Of a stretch of 64,000 bases of DNA, positions 51,265 to 62,426 are shown piece by piece. Source of the DNA: Dactylonectria macrodidyma (lineage: Eukaryota > Ascomycota > Sordariomycetes > Hypocreales > Nectriaceae). The DNA is taken from contig JAGMUV010000030.1 in NCBI GenBank assembly GCA_020744425.1, forward strand, positions 310,001 through 374,000. Reading direction: 5' to 3'. Position 1 is the first letter of the stretch; every line of letters starts with the position of its first letter. Made by a program: the position numbers and the translations under genes. Under the pieces are notes generated by a model. That model saw nothing but the letters and a program-made list of their open reading frames with translations, was not told where the DNA came from and did no database searches.

Positions 51265-53668
51265 TTACAATCCCAGCACCGGCGGCAGACTACACCGAGG
51301 TAACTTTATCCTAGACTCTGGCTTTAATCCAAAGCCAACTTTATATCTGCCAAAAATATCGTAACCATGCTCCCGGGTCACATGCCCCTGGAAAGCGGCC
51401 ACGCTGTCTAACCGAATCGCTGCTTTCTTGCAATTTGCTTCAGGGCAAGGTATTGGCCCCCCAGCCACACGGTCAAGATGGTGGCTAAAAACGTGCCCTC
51501 GTGCCTTATATTTAGTGGAAAATCCCCGCAGCCGTGCAGTCGTTGCTACCCTCTCGTCCCAGAAACAAAAGAAACACTGCAGTGTAGTGCACTTTTCTGG
51601 GAACGTGGTTGTAGAGTGTTTGATGCTAGATGGCTCCGCACCAGATGTTTTTACCGGTCGAAATTCCTTCCTCCTCCCCAACTCGACCATGGCCTGCGTA
51701 GTAAATATGCGGTGTCTGAGTCGAGTTTCGTCGTCAAGTCCGTTGGTGTCAGCGCAAATCAAGTCAGCAACCATCTTCCGCTCCTCCAAGCAGTATGAAG
51801 GTTCTGCTTGCCGACTTGCATCGTTCAGTTGAGCCATCCAGCTCGGGTCACTCAATTGAGCGTTGATGTCTGCCGTGTTGATTGTCTCGAAGAATTCTTT
51901 CCTGGTATTGACTTTGGCGAGTTTGTTTATCCGAGACCTCGCTGCGCGTACTTGACAATCTGCGTTGTAGTACATCTCATAAAGCTTGGTCCCAGCAAGT
52001 CTTGCCTTCTCGACAGTACCCGACTGATGTTGAACGTCGGCACGGAGGTTGTCGCGGAGCTCTACGAGTTGCGCGAGATTGGAACTGTCCCTGAGTTTTG
52101 CCAGCTCTTCTGGACTGGCAGTTGTTGGGGCTCTTGAGTCGACAAATCGACTCATGTGGCTCGCAGCCTTCATCAAGGCCTTGGCTGAAGGACGTCCAAG
52201 GAAGGCGGCTATGGTATCGACCTGATATCGTTGATTCATATATGCCTGGTAGACTCCCGCGTCTCTGTGGCCCATGACCTGCTGAAGTTGTGGCTGCGTT
52301 CCAACGGCTATTGGAGTTAGTCGTCAGTTGCTTATGGTAGGCAATACTATAAACTTACCTTCGACCCCTTCTCCCGCACCCCGACGAATAACATACGGAC
52401 TCAGAAGCTGCATAAAACCCGCCGTAAGGCCTAGCCTCTGGAGGTAGTAAAGATACGTGTGATAATGAAGCGCCTCGGTGGGGGATGTGCGGGTCGTCCC
52501 ATCATCCATCTGCACTGCCTGCCGAAAGACTGGAATGTCCAGCATGTCCTTTCTCCAGTGAAACTCTGTCGAGTTTCGTGTTGGTACAACTTGAACGTTG
52601 TAGAAGTCCTGGACTGAATGGATGTTTGCTTCAAATGCTTCATCTAGTAGAGCAAGCGCAATCATGAGCAGTATTGCATCAAATATAAGATCGTCAACGT
52701 GGTAGAGAGGAACTATTTTCCTAGTACTATGTTAGGCTTCACAGCTGTCATATTGGCGAGGGAAACTTACGGTTTCTGCCTTCGCTCCCAGCCCTTCGTA
52801 TATCTGAGAGTCACTTCCATTGCTGGCAAATCTCTCCCTCCATCTTCACCCTTCAAGAGAAACAGGTTGATATCCCTGTAGCTGATGGTCTTGAAGTCAT
52901 CCACATCAGGGTCCCATTCTCCAACTTCCGCTTCTGTGATGTTGTCTTCCCATCCAAAGTAATGATTTCGCATTTTTTCTTTGTCGATGTGTTTATAGAC
53001 AAGTACACGAGGTCTCGTAGCTGTATAAGCTTGAAGAAGAATTAACAAAGCCAACTGAATTCGTTGACGCTCATCAGGAAAGATGGAAGTATCGTGCACG
53101 TAGAGGTGATGCTGAACAAGGTACACATCATCCACATTCATGACAGGTTTTTCCTTCTCAGAGGTATCGAGATTATACTGGATCGTGAGATACCCGTTAA
53201 TATACTGCAGGGCTGAAATCAGTAAATGTAACTCGAAGAGGCTGATGATCTTGAACTTACGTCCAAAATGTCTTTGTTTCCATCATTAAAGTCTTCACCG
53301 ACAGACTTATGATAGATCTGAAAGAGCCTTCTCTTGTAGGAGTGAACCGAAACTTGCTTCTTGATCCCCTTATAGGTATCTAGCATCCATTCAAGGAACA
53401 TCATGATGTCTTCCTTTTTGGAATTCTTGAGATACTCAAGTGGGATCTCGCCAAGGTGCTCACAGTATCTAGTTTGATTAGTATTCATACAGAAATTGGT
53501 CTTTGCGCCACCTTACCTTTCTCATTTGGCTTTCACATTATGCATGTTGATCTGTGTCTCTTTTGCATGTCTCCTCTTGATAGGCCTCTCGCGAAGCTTC
53601 TGGCGTCTCGCTTCATAGTGCTCTCGAGGTTTCTGAGACCTGGTGCGGGTAGATGATACAACAGCCAT
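51265..53668 (-). pseudogene. DUF3435 tyrosine recombinase with one nonsense codon
   Basis: Tyrosine site-specific recombinase of the DUF3435 (FluG-domain) family, which includes the captains of Starship giant elements. Exons: 53668-53517, 53468-53261, 53204-52771, 52720-52359 and 52307-51265 (introns of 48, 56, 50 and 51 bp). All phases close to 732 codons. Domain order: N-terminal core-binding part (RYCEHLGEIPLEYLKNSKKE, FLEWMLDTYKG); catalytic Arg in TATRPRVL; second Arg box SPYVIRRGAGEGVE; then MGHRDAGVYQAYMNQ with the expected nucleophile Tyr. The long C-terminus carries two C2H2-like zinc motifs (CFFCFWDE...HVFSHH and CPEANC...HVTREHG). A TGA at 53522-53524, in exon 1, stands where Trp is expected (VKAK-stop-ERYCEHL). 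It is the only lesion I see, so inactivation is recent or the codon is read through or corrected. Confidence 0.85.
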
Positions 53669-54233
53669 AGTTCCGCTACAGAACCAGCTTCGTGATGATA
53701 TGAATAAGGCATCAGTCGAAAGACTCTGCCTGACATGTCGTCGAAACCCTGTGGCTGAGTGATGTAGTCTGGTGTACGGAGTCCTCCATCCGAGGTTAGA
53801 TATCGCGATTTGCAGTTCCGGGGACATGCTATGGACAGCGTGTGCCGCGTGTCGTTCCCTTGGCTTGAGACGTAGTGTGGAGAATGCGTCACAGGCGGCG
53901 GACACGATTCGGGTTCGATTCAAGCTTACTGAAGAAGCATTTCTCAACTTGCGAGCTACTGGCGCCAGACCGGATTTGAGCACAACCTCCGATCGCTCTA
54001 GAGCATCATTGATAGCCGTGTTCGAGGACAGAAAACATAGAAATCCGTTCCACCCGAGTTTACTCCGCTCAGTACGGATTCATTTCCAAATCAACATTTG
54101 CCGACACATTTACTTGTTTAAGCTGGGACAGAACAACTCAGAGACTGCCCTTCGAGAGTCAGAGGTTGCTTTGGATATTTCCCTTGTGAGCTCTCTCTGA
54201 AATGGGAGTTATTTGAATTTCTCTTAACTTTTG
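53669..54233. other. Intergenic, upstream of the recombinase
   Basis: If the recombinase were a Starship captain, the 5' element border should lie in or near this stretch. I looked for short direct or inverted repeats and saw no convincing pair. Open frames here (53772-54200) lack motifs. Confidence 0.4.
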
Positions 54234-55802
54234 TTAACTACTAGTCCTTGGAACGACTAGCTTCTCCCAAGTATCCTTCTCAGGCCACCCGTCGAGGTCA
54301 CTTCCCGTATACCCACACTTCTGTTGCCAACACCGATAAGAATTGCGGTCCGCATCTGTCCATTGTGGCCCGGGACCAGACGCATACTCATTGCAGCCCT
54401 GGGTGACGAGCCGCTTGCCCATCTCAGTAATGATAGGACTCTTCGGCGCGGATTTAAACCAGGACTCGCCTGGAAAGGGTTCGACGGGCAAGGGGGTCAC
54501 ACGAGGGACCTTAAGAGCGCTCCAACTTGCGGCTCCCGGCCATCCGTCTGCGTCTTCACCTGTATATCCAAGCTTTGTCTGCCAGCATGCGTAGGACTCT
54601 TGGGTGTCGTCAACCCATTCTGGGCCTGGACCCGTCGAGAACTTATCACAACCCACAACAACCAACCGTAAGCTCATTTCGTTCACAATCCAGCTGCTCG
54701 GCAGCTGCTTGAAGTAATCCGCTCCGGGGAATGGCTCGTATAGAATCGGATCCGGGGCCGGGAAGTCGCCGGTCCATGGAACCCGCAGTCTGTCCCAACT
54801 TGTCTGGCCTGGCCAGCCATCAGCGTCGGCGCCAGTGTATCCGAGCTTCTCCTGCCAGCACTTGTAGGACGCCTGGTCTACGTCGCTCCACTGCGGACCA
54901 GGCCCTTCGCTATACTTATTGCACCCAACCGCGACCAATCGCTTCCCCATGGCTGTAATTATTGAGCTGACGGGCTTAGACTTAAACCATTCCGCTCCTG
55001 GAAACGGTGTGAGTTTGTCACCGCCATCTCCAGGGTCGTCGCTGCCATCATCTCCTGGCGGTTTCTCGCCCAGTGGAACACCACGAGCGGGCACCTCCAG
55101 CTTCTGACCAACTGTCAGATCGTAGGGCGCTTCAAGTTTGTTGGCCTGGATAATATAGCGCTTTGGGACGTTGTATTTGAGACTGATACCGTCCAGGTTC
55201 TCTCCCGCCTGGACTGTATGCGAGCCGCCATCCCAGAGCTCTCCAGGATCGAGAGTACCGTCGTGAACCATTTCGTAGAGTGGCCCTCCGGGGCACTCCG
55301 TGTTGTAACCGTCACGATGACCCTTGATCTCATTACCTGCGCCTGCCCGGCGAAGATATGCGATGGCATCTTGAATGCCAGTGATCTGTGACGCGCTTGG
55401 CTGCGTGACCCCAAATTTCGCCAAGAATGCAAGAACAGCGTAATGGTCAGCGTTCAACTGTTGGTTCCCATTGGCACCACTCCGATGGCCCTTACCTCTG
55501 CCGTCGTACACATACCCGTGTTGGCAAACCGCAAGACTGTAGGCGACATCGAAGTACTCCCCTGACATTTGATCGGATTGCACGGATCTCATCATGTTAT
55601 CGCATTCGGAATGCTCCCTCCCGCTGAATAAGGCGCCGAGGTAGTGAATTTTCACGCCCCTTGCGTCGGTCATTGGTATGTAGGCTTCTTTCGGAGGTTG
55701 GGCCCCCCATTCTTCTCGAGACACGAAATACATGCCAGAGGCACCAGGAATGATCGCCAGATAGGATAGAATGCTCAAGAGGAACGCAACTCTTGGTGCC
55801 AT
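54234..55802 (-). CDS. Secreted peptidoglycan amidase (Amidase_2/PGRP) with LysM and three bacterial-type repeats
   Basis: Predicted secreted N-acetylmuramoyl-L-alanine amidase, 522 aa, which would cleave bacterial peptidoglycan outside the cell. A signal peptide (MAPRVAFLLSILSYLAIIPG) is followed by the amidase domain at about 26-180: VSREEWGAQPP, VKIHYLG (Zn ligand H53), DVAYSLAVCQHGYVYDGRG and EIKGHRDGYNTECPGG (Zn ligands H162 and C170). A LysM domain follows at about 195-238 (SHTVQAGENLDGISLKYNVP), then a Gly/Asp linker and three ~75-residue repeats, each PFPG..(W/Y)FK...I...M..RLV..GC.....GPGP.W.D....SY.CWQ.K.GYTG.D.DGWP...W..L.VP, as in Streptomyces cell-wall hydrolases. The gene has no intron. 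ATG 55802 fits the signal peptide; an in-frame ATG 55853 adds 17 residues. Horizontal origin from Actinobacteria is likely. Confidence 0.88.
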   Translation of the reverse strand: MAPRVAFLLSILSYLAIIPGASGMYFVSREEWGAQPPKEAYIPMTDARGVKIHYLGALFSGREHSECDNMMRSVQSDQMSGEYFDVAYSLAVCQHGYVYDGRGKGHRSGANGNQQLNADHYAVLAFLAKFGVTQPSASQITGIQDAIAYLRRAGAGNEIKGHRDGYNTECPGGPLYEMVHDGTLDPGELWDGGSHTVQAGENLDGISLKYNVPKRYIIQANKLEAPYDLTVGQKLEVPARGVPLGEKPPGDDGSDDPGDGGDKLTPFPGAEWFKSKPVSSIITAMGKRLVAVGCNKYSEGPGPQWSDVDQASYKCWQEKLGYTGADADGWPGQTSWDRLRVPWTGDFPAPDPILYEPFPGADYFKQLPSSWIVNEMSLRLVVVGCDKFSTGPGPEWVDDTQESYACWQTKLGYTGEDADGWPGAASWSALKVPRVTPLPVEPFPGESWFKSAPKSPIITEMGKRLVTQGCNEYASGPGPQWTDADRNSYRCWQQKCGYTGSDLDGWPEKDTWEKLVVPRTSS

Positions 55803-56773
55803 TTTTCGGATGCTGAGCACCCAGCCCAGCAATTTCGCGCGGCCGGCCGCCATGACATCCGCGTGGAGGCAACTGCTTGCCTTAGCCACTGAGTCGCCTT
55901 GGATAGATTGACAGAAGAGTGTATCAGAAATATTGACTCTGAGTTTTTTTTAGGGAAATGCTCAGTGCTCCAGTGGGAAATGTATAGCACCAGTATCTCA
56001 TTTTACATAAATTGTCCGACACATTTATATATCTTCGTCTGCTGTCCGACATCCGTACCCAACTCCAAACCTCTCACCTGCCGGAAGAGGAAGCAGTAAG
56101 CCGGGTCAATGAAAGGTTGCAACTATATCCCGAGTAGGCAAATGATCGGGTGGCCCGTACCCATATGCCTATCAGAAATACACTAGCGCCACTGGATGTC
56201 CTGCATGATGTTATTTATAGATGTCAGCCTTGCAGTACCGTGTAAGGCTGATATCCATAATAGCAATACGGAAGGCTGTGCAGTCGGCGATATGACGGGG
56301 AGTTAGGGTCCAATAGCGGGTGAGGGCTCCTTACCTGAGTGGGTCGGGGACGGCGATATCTCTGTAAGGTCCGATCTTCTCGGTCCTGAGCTGGACTAGC
56401 ATGGAGCTGTCCCTCTTGGCATTTCGTGGATCCTGAGCACTTTCCGAGTTGGTGTCAGAAGGAGCCTGAAGTTGGTGCGGCTTTAGGGTTCCCGTCTCCA
56501 GCTGATGGCCCACCTGATAGACGCTTGACGTTTGATCCAGGTTGTCATTGTCGCCTTGAGCAGGTCGAGCTTCAGCGGGTCTGCCACCTGGTAGTACTCG
56601 AAGGCTTAGGTTTAAGCTTAGGTTAAGCAAGAGTAGCGGGCGCCGCGGGTGCGCGCACAGGCCAGATTGGCTAATCAAACCATCCATTAGACGATCACCA
56701 CTCAAGATATGCTCCTCGACTGAGCTCAAGGAAGATTGTCATACCCGTTCGCTCCCGAACGGTCTTACACACT
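55803..56773. other. Intergenic, no gene recognised
   Basis: Upstream region of the amidase gene and about 0.9 kb with no supported gene. The 132-codon minus frame at 56331-56729 has no motif. Confidence 0.4.
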
Positions 56774-57110
56774 TCATGCGCAACGCCAAACCGGCCAGCG
56801 ACACGTCATTCGTGATCAAGGGAAAAGAGGTTAAACCGACATAAAGCGCAAAGATCCTGGGAGTGGTAATGGATGCGAAGCTACTGTATCAGGAACATAT
56901 GGCCAGAGCAGCAGCTAAGGGCCTGTCGACCGCCATATGCCTGAGAAGGCCTAATATGCTATTACCTTGGACAGGAAGGCAGCTTTTTATAGCTACAGTG
57001 GCACTAACCATAGACTACGCCTCTACCTAGGGATCGGTCATAATCGCGATTGAGAAGTGCACACCTAACATAGGCAGCTCTGTAGCTATTGATATAACTT
57101 AATTACATTG
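56774..57110 (+). mobile_element. LINE (Tad-like) reverse-transcriptase relic
   Basis: A plus frame with three stops reads SFVIKGKEVKPT, stop, AKILGVVMDAKLLYQEHMAR, AAAKGLSTAICLRRP, GRQLFIATVALTIDYAST. This matches the region after the catalytic YxDD of fungal non-LTR retrotransposon reverse transcriptases (AKILGVVMD, ..LFIATV...DYAS). Only about 110 codons remain. No poly(A) tail or target duplication was identified. Confidence 0.7.
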
Positions 57111-58400
57111 AGTCTTATTTTCTCTACTATGATCAGGCGTAACTGACTTATTCAACTTTAACGTGCCTGATTCATTGCTAAATATAAAAATCCATCAGGA
57201 TCAGCTTACCCTAGACTCACGAGTCCAGTGTGGAAGACCGATCGTCACAGGTCTGGGATCCCTGAATAGACACGACCGTGACATTGTGGGCTGCCTGCAC
57301 TAGGTCGCCGTCATGCGCCGAAGAACGATGAAGGCCAGCAAGACGGAGTAGAAATCTTTAGGAAAGAGAAAGAAAGATCACGTGGAATTCGCATCTAGAG
57401 GCTAGGGTAACCAAAGTACTCCGTACAGAAAATGAGGGAATATTAAAAACGTGCACGGGTCGCTCGTGGGTCGAAGAGAGCCTTGAGGAGCAAAGCCAGG
57501 ATTGAGTGGTGCTGTCTTGGCCGAGAAAGCCCAGGCGTGGAGGACGGATGATATAATAGGCAGGTGGACTCGCCGGCTTCTAGCCCGAATTGAAGGGTAT
57601 ACGACAATCACTGAATGAAACTTCTTCAATCCCTGCCACCCCCGCTCAATTTAGCAGGCAGGGCTGGGAGTTGCAAAAATAAATAGCCTCCTGCCAAGCT
57701 TGGGCAAGGGTTGCCAGGGTCAACCAGATTATCGACTGGCCGAGGTAAGCAGAGTGGGACCCGGCATTGAGGTCTTGCCGCCACCGACGAAGTGGAGGCC
57801 GAGTCGGACTGCTCATCCGTCCAAAATTGTAACTTAGTAAGCTCCTTTGCCAGCTAGCAAGAGCTGGAACAAACTTCTCTGCAACAGACAACCTCAGTGA
57901 CACCGGACTATAGCACAGCCATTATTCACAAACAACGACTTAAAGTGGATAGGCATCGGTGAGTGTTGCCTTGCTAATCGGAGAATGTAGCCAAAGCAAA
58001 ATGAGGGGGGAAAATATCCAGCCTCACCCCAGTACAACCAGTCGAGCTGGGGGATTGGTTTCTTTGTGCGAGGCAGCATACCTAACCGGGTTCGACGGCC
58101 CCCGACAGGCCGGCACCAAGCCAGGGCCACTCGAAGACGAGCATCTATGAACACAGTCTACTTTCCATCTGGTCCTGAGTACTAATGAAGTTTAGCCTGA
58201 TCAAGAGGAAGGGCGGGAAGGATCATTAATCATGACTGTAGAGTCAGATTTGCAGATCGCGGGTGGAATCTTTGGACATGTGAAGTGGGTATCGACTGTC
58301 CTATCGTTGCGCTATTCGGACATAGCTCCGGGCGGCGGCCGAGGCTCAAGGTAGAATTACCCTGAACTGAGGCATCCAACCAGGTAGTAAAGTCCACGGC
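57111..58400. other. Intergenic, no gene recognised
   Basis: About 1.3 kb with only short frames below 90 codons and no motif. The right end is the promoter of the small secreted protein gene. Confidence 0.45.
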
Positions 58401-58408
58401 TATAAAAG
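58401..58408 (+). promoter_or_regulatory. TATA box of the small secreted protein gene
   Basis: TATAAAAG lies 130 bp before ATG 58538, a usual distance in filamentous fungi, in an otherwise GC-balanced stretch. It suggests a strong or regulated promoter, as is common for secreted-protein genes. Confidence 0.55.
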
Positions 58409-58537
58409 CGACCCTCCCTTCGCGCATCCCAGGGTTACACAGGAAGGCAAGGCTCTCACTTCAAGTCTTACGCTGCATCTATTCCATCTCTTTGAAAACT
58501 AGCCGAAGCCGTAGCACCACGGTTCACTATTCCCATA

Positions 58538-59027
58538 ATGAAGCTATCCCTGGCGTTCATCCCTCTTCTATCTCTGGGCATCACTGCTGTCCCTGTTGCA
58601 GACGTGTATGATCTCAGCACGCCTGTCACACCTCGCGAGGACGCCAACATCCTCGAGAAGAGGGATAGGCGTTGCACCATTGTGGGTGCCGACGTGGTTA
58701 ACTGCAGAGAAGGCTTTGGCACACCTACCCCTATCAAGCACAAGCTGAAGAGGGGTTCCACTTACACCTTCACTTGCTGGGCCTTGGGGGAGCGTGTCAT
58801 CGTTGACGGAAATTCCAACGCGTACGTGAAGTTAACTGGGTTATATCTGTTAGCCCCGAACTAATTGTCTCCCAGGAGCTGGCAATGGATCGACAGCCTC
58901 AACTGTTACGTCAATGGTCACTACACCGATAGCGGGTGCACGTCGAGTATGTCTCTGCTCCTTTCCCACCTCCGCTTGACTAATCCATCGGTGGACAGGT
59001 GCCCTGGGTCGTTGCATTTGGGACTGA
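58538..59027 (+). CDS. Small secreted cysteine-rich protein, SH3-like fold suspected
   Basis: Predicted extracellular protein of 127 aa. Exons are 58538-58821, 58876-58946 and 58999-59027, with introns of 54 and 52 bp (GTACGT and GTATGT donors, CTAAT branch points, CAG acceptors); phases close. A signal peptide (MKLSLAFIPLLSLGITAVPVA) is followed by a short pro-region ending in LEKR, a Kex2 site. The mature ~83 residues then begin DRRCTIVGADVVNCREGFG. There are six Cys in the mature part, enough for three disulfides. The pattern CR.G.GT..P......G..Y.FTC and NCYVNGHYTD resembles fungal secreted bacterial-SH3-like proteins. Possible roles are cell-wall binding or effector-like function; the sequence does not decide. 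The TATA box is at 58401. Confidence 0.75.
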
Positions 59028-60626
59028 TTTCACTGCCTTCTATCAACCTCCTGGCACCGTTTCGTTCCAAATCACTTCCTAGCGAGTCACTGCCGCCTTT
59101 TTATGTGCTTCGCTGGTAGCAGGGGACGACCATGGATGTAGTGGAAAGTGGCGATTATGGGCATATTAACAAGCAATAGTCGACTGACAGTTCAACTCAT
59201 CGTGACACCATGCTTATTATCCTCACCTGGCTATCGAACCTGTGGTATAATAGCACCCTGAAGATGGGTGGACCTTACTCCTTACAGCTCCACACATTTC
59301 AAATTGCTCTTAAGTTATGGTCTTTTTCTTCATGCGGGAGGAGCAGAACGCAGCATTCGTATCTTTTAATTTGAAAGGCCAGATGAATGGATATAATAAT
59401 ACCGCTTGGTTGGCATTCGCGAGGAAGATCCCCATTCTGAGCCATTTTGACCATAATAGAGGGTCGTTATTGAGTCGTGTTTCCTGTACCTTATCCATAC
59501 CTTTTAGAAGAGCTGTGTGAATGAATGTATGCATGTATGTATATTTTTCGTCCGGAGCCGGTGAGGCCCGTAAAGTCCCCTACTGGGGCACAAGACTTGC
59601 TGAGCTAGAATCTCTAATGCTAAAACCTACGTATGTCGAAAGGTGGGGCTTAGTTAAGTCATTCGCGAGGCGAAATTACAAGCGAATGACAGCTTCCCCT
59701 CCTTCCGTAAAATGCAAAACAGACCACTATCCAGCATATCATCGGCTCGAGGGCGCATGGTGTCGGGTCTGTTACCCGTCAGCGGGATGACCAGGTGCGG
59801 CTGAGAAACAGTAGCCGCAGAGCCAGCCTGTTACCAGGAAGGCCATGGGCGTGGCAGCACGAGGCTGCCCCGGGTAGCAGTGAAGTAAATAGTGCAAAAT
59901 ACCGTATACGATATTTTTTCCGAAGCACACACGGTACCGAATACAGATAACGATACTCGAACTCAAGTAGTGACTGAAGCGCTCAGAGATACTACTACGA
60001 CCGGCGAAGGCGTTCGAAACGCGACCAGGTGTGACATCGAGCATCAGGTGAGGATATGGCTCACGACGGAGACGGAAGTGGAGGCATCCGCACTTTGCAA
60101 ACGTTACCCAGAATATACGTTCGGAAGTCTGAGGAAGATCTGGCAAACTGTGAAGAAGCAATTAAAGGAATCTGGTTATTCCGGTTCCTTGGCGTCTCTT
60201 ACAGGGTAAGTCTACCGAGATATCTATTTCTACTGTGCTAAATCTTGTCAGGCACAGAATGGCACTGGAATCAACGACATTCACTAGATCAATGGATGTC
60301 GTAGGAACTACCATCATTGTCGGACAGTGATATAGCTAGGATAGGGGAATATGTTCATCCTGTAATATATTGTGTTAACTGCCTCGATAGGCATCGTTGG
60401 AAACATAAAGCTTACAGGAACTCATGCAGATATCATGAGAAATGTCGACAACAAATCCCTGATCTAAAGCAAACATAACGCCTCGAGATACACGATTTAC
60501 TTGTCCTTTTCTTCAAAGCCATGGGGCACGGCGTCATATTCGAGCGGCAGTGGTGCACTTGAGAAAAGGTGGTTGTTATTTTTCTGATTGTAATTCTTAG
60601 TTTTTAATGAATGTGAAAGCCCTCTG
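59028..60626. other. Intergenic, no gene recognised
   Basis: About 1.6 kb. A 105-codon plus frame (59892-60209) shows no family motif. I see no element ends or RNA gene. Confidence 0.45.
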
Positions 60627-61175
60627 TTATACTTCAGTATGAGCCTGAGTCCTACGAAGTCGCCACCATCTAGGACTTCTTTTAGAGTTTGTCATGACAT
60701 TAGGGTCATGAAGTCGAGGGGGAAACCTCAATCCTTCCAACACTGGCTCGGCCGACATACCGTGTATTGAGAGGATATCGACGGCCATTTTGGATAGCCG
60801 GCGGAATCGTTGCTGCTCCTCTCTAAGCCACCAAGCAAGCGGGGAACAGTCGATAGCGACAAGAGGTTCCGCGGTGAAGGACTTGTACTCGTCGGCGTCA
60901 CTCACCACTGGCATAACGACATCGAGCTCTCGAGCAAGCAGGTCATACGCGTCGAGTGGCTGTAGTCTATCTCGTAGCTCAGGTGTTGTGTTGGTAATCG
61001 GTAATCCCTGGTAGTAGTCCTCACAATACTTCTTCACGCCATCAAGGACTGGGTTATGATACGATTTAGGCCAGTTCTTTTTAACGTGGGCCATACACTG
61101 CGACGGATGAAGTATCATGGCTGCGCCATAGGCAGGGCTCTGATCGGTAAGCTGGTAATACTTGTCAAATATAGC
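60627..61175 (-). mobile_element. hAT transposase relic (C-terminal region)
   Basis: The minus frame reads the late part of a fungal hAT transposase: IFDKYYQLTDQSPAYGAAMI, HPSQCMAHVKKNW, then the hATC dimerisation motif PLAWWLREEQQRFRRLSKMA followed by VDILSIHGMSAEP. After that the sequence departs from the family (the expected ERVFSGARR is absent). A TAG stop lies just upstream of 61175, and the zinc-finger and catalytic N-terminal two-thirds are missing. It is a fragment without recognised terminal repeats. Confidence 0.75.
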
Positions 61176-61358
61176 CTATGAGGCTGCAATGCAATTCAGG
61201 AGGGAATGATTGTCGGACTGCTTTTGGAAGCCGTACTTATAGAAGAAAGATGAAATACTACGTCACCCCATGCACATTGGAGCGGCGATGGGGTGCATGG
61301 GGTAGCCTCAGCCGAAGGCTGTGTGTCCGCGGGCCGGGAAGCTATTACTACTACTGCA

Positions 61359-61802
61359 TCATCTACGTACTGATCCATTGCCATGGCCATTCTTAGTATT
61401 ATATATCATGTAAGGACTCCGTGTGAGAACTTGTCGTTTCCTAAGCTCCTGATCCCTCATCTTCATCTTCATACCATCCGGGGGAGACCGGTAGACCAGG
61501 TGATTACGATCAAATGGCGCATCCAAAATCAAACCCTCAAGCGTTTTCACGCGAGAGACAGCTACGTAGCTTAAGCCGGTCTGAAAGTCCCGACAGGAGA
61601 GGTCCGTAACGATCATATATTCTGTGATGCTTTGTGACTTGTGCACGGTAATGGCGTAGCATACGATCAGGGGAAACTGGGTGCGAGCGCAGAGAGTGGC
61701 TCCGATGAGAAAGTCCCTCTCAACTGGGAGAATCGGGACAATCTTTTTGCCATCGGGGGTGGTCAGGAACACCGGTCCGTTGTACTTGTCAAACTCCATC
61801 AT
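61359..61802 (-). mobile_element. Helitron helicase C-terminal fragment
   Basis: The minus frame reads the last helicase domain of a Helitron Pif1-like protein: KIVPILPVERDF, FPLIVCYAITVHKSQSITEY (motif V/VI region with the HKSQ signature), FQTGLSYVAVSRVKTLEGLI and DAPFDRNHLVY. The frame ends in a stop at 61359 after about 147 codons. The Walker A/B half is not found upstream (61.8-62.4 kb). It is the third separate Helitron-derived piece in the window and covers the part that the other two lack. Confidence 0.85.
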
Positions 61803-62426
61803 GATAACACAAGGAGGATCTTGGGCATACTGCCGGTGCCGAAGGTATGTATGTTGTGGATTTGTTCACGGTGGCGAGTTGGTGGCACTGCATCCGGAAG
61901 TTGGGGAACGGGAGTGATTGCCAAGCTTCCGCCTGTCAGTCCTTCCGGGGGGGTCATGCCTATGTCAAAGGGAATTACTTCTGTGCTTGCATCTTGCCTC
62001 CACCTTTCTCATCTCAGTTTGCGGAGCTTATCCTCTGTTATGGGCGAGTTTGGCCATGCCCCGGATCCTCTCTGCACCGGATCCTCTCTGCACCGTCGTA
62101 TCGTCCGAGCGCATGATATGTCGGCGCTAGATTCGCCATACCTGAGACCGATACATCGAGGGATCATGGGGAAAGAATGCAGGTTGAGCGCCACTCAATT
62201 GCCTAGGCAAATTTCATATAGCCTTTTCGCAAACAGCACAATTTGCAATTTTAGAGGATGTTTTTAACATTACTAAAGGCGGTGGAGACAGGAACCCGCT
62301 GCGGTCGGCCGAGCTTAAACTCAAGTAGAGAACTCCATACAACGACCGGAAGCTTACTCCAGCGACTAGCATCAAATTATGCCACCACATACGCGCCGTT
62401 TCCGAAGCCGAAGTTATTTCTATTGT
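61803..62426. other. Intergenic, no gene recognised
   Basis: Between the helicase fragment and the minisatellite. Overlapping short frames on both strands show no motif. GGATCCTCTCTGCACC is duplicated back to back near 62061-62095. Confidence 0.4.

Noticed and set aside
53880..53925. tRNA-like B-box (GGTTCGATTC)
   Set aside because: No A-box at the right distance and no cloverleaf can be drawn.
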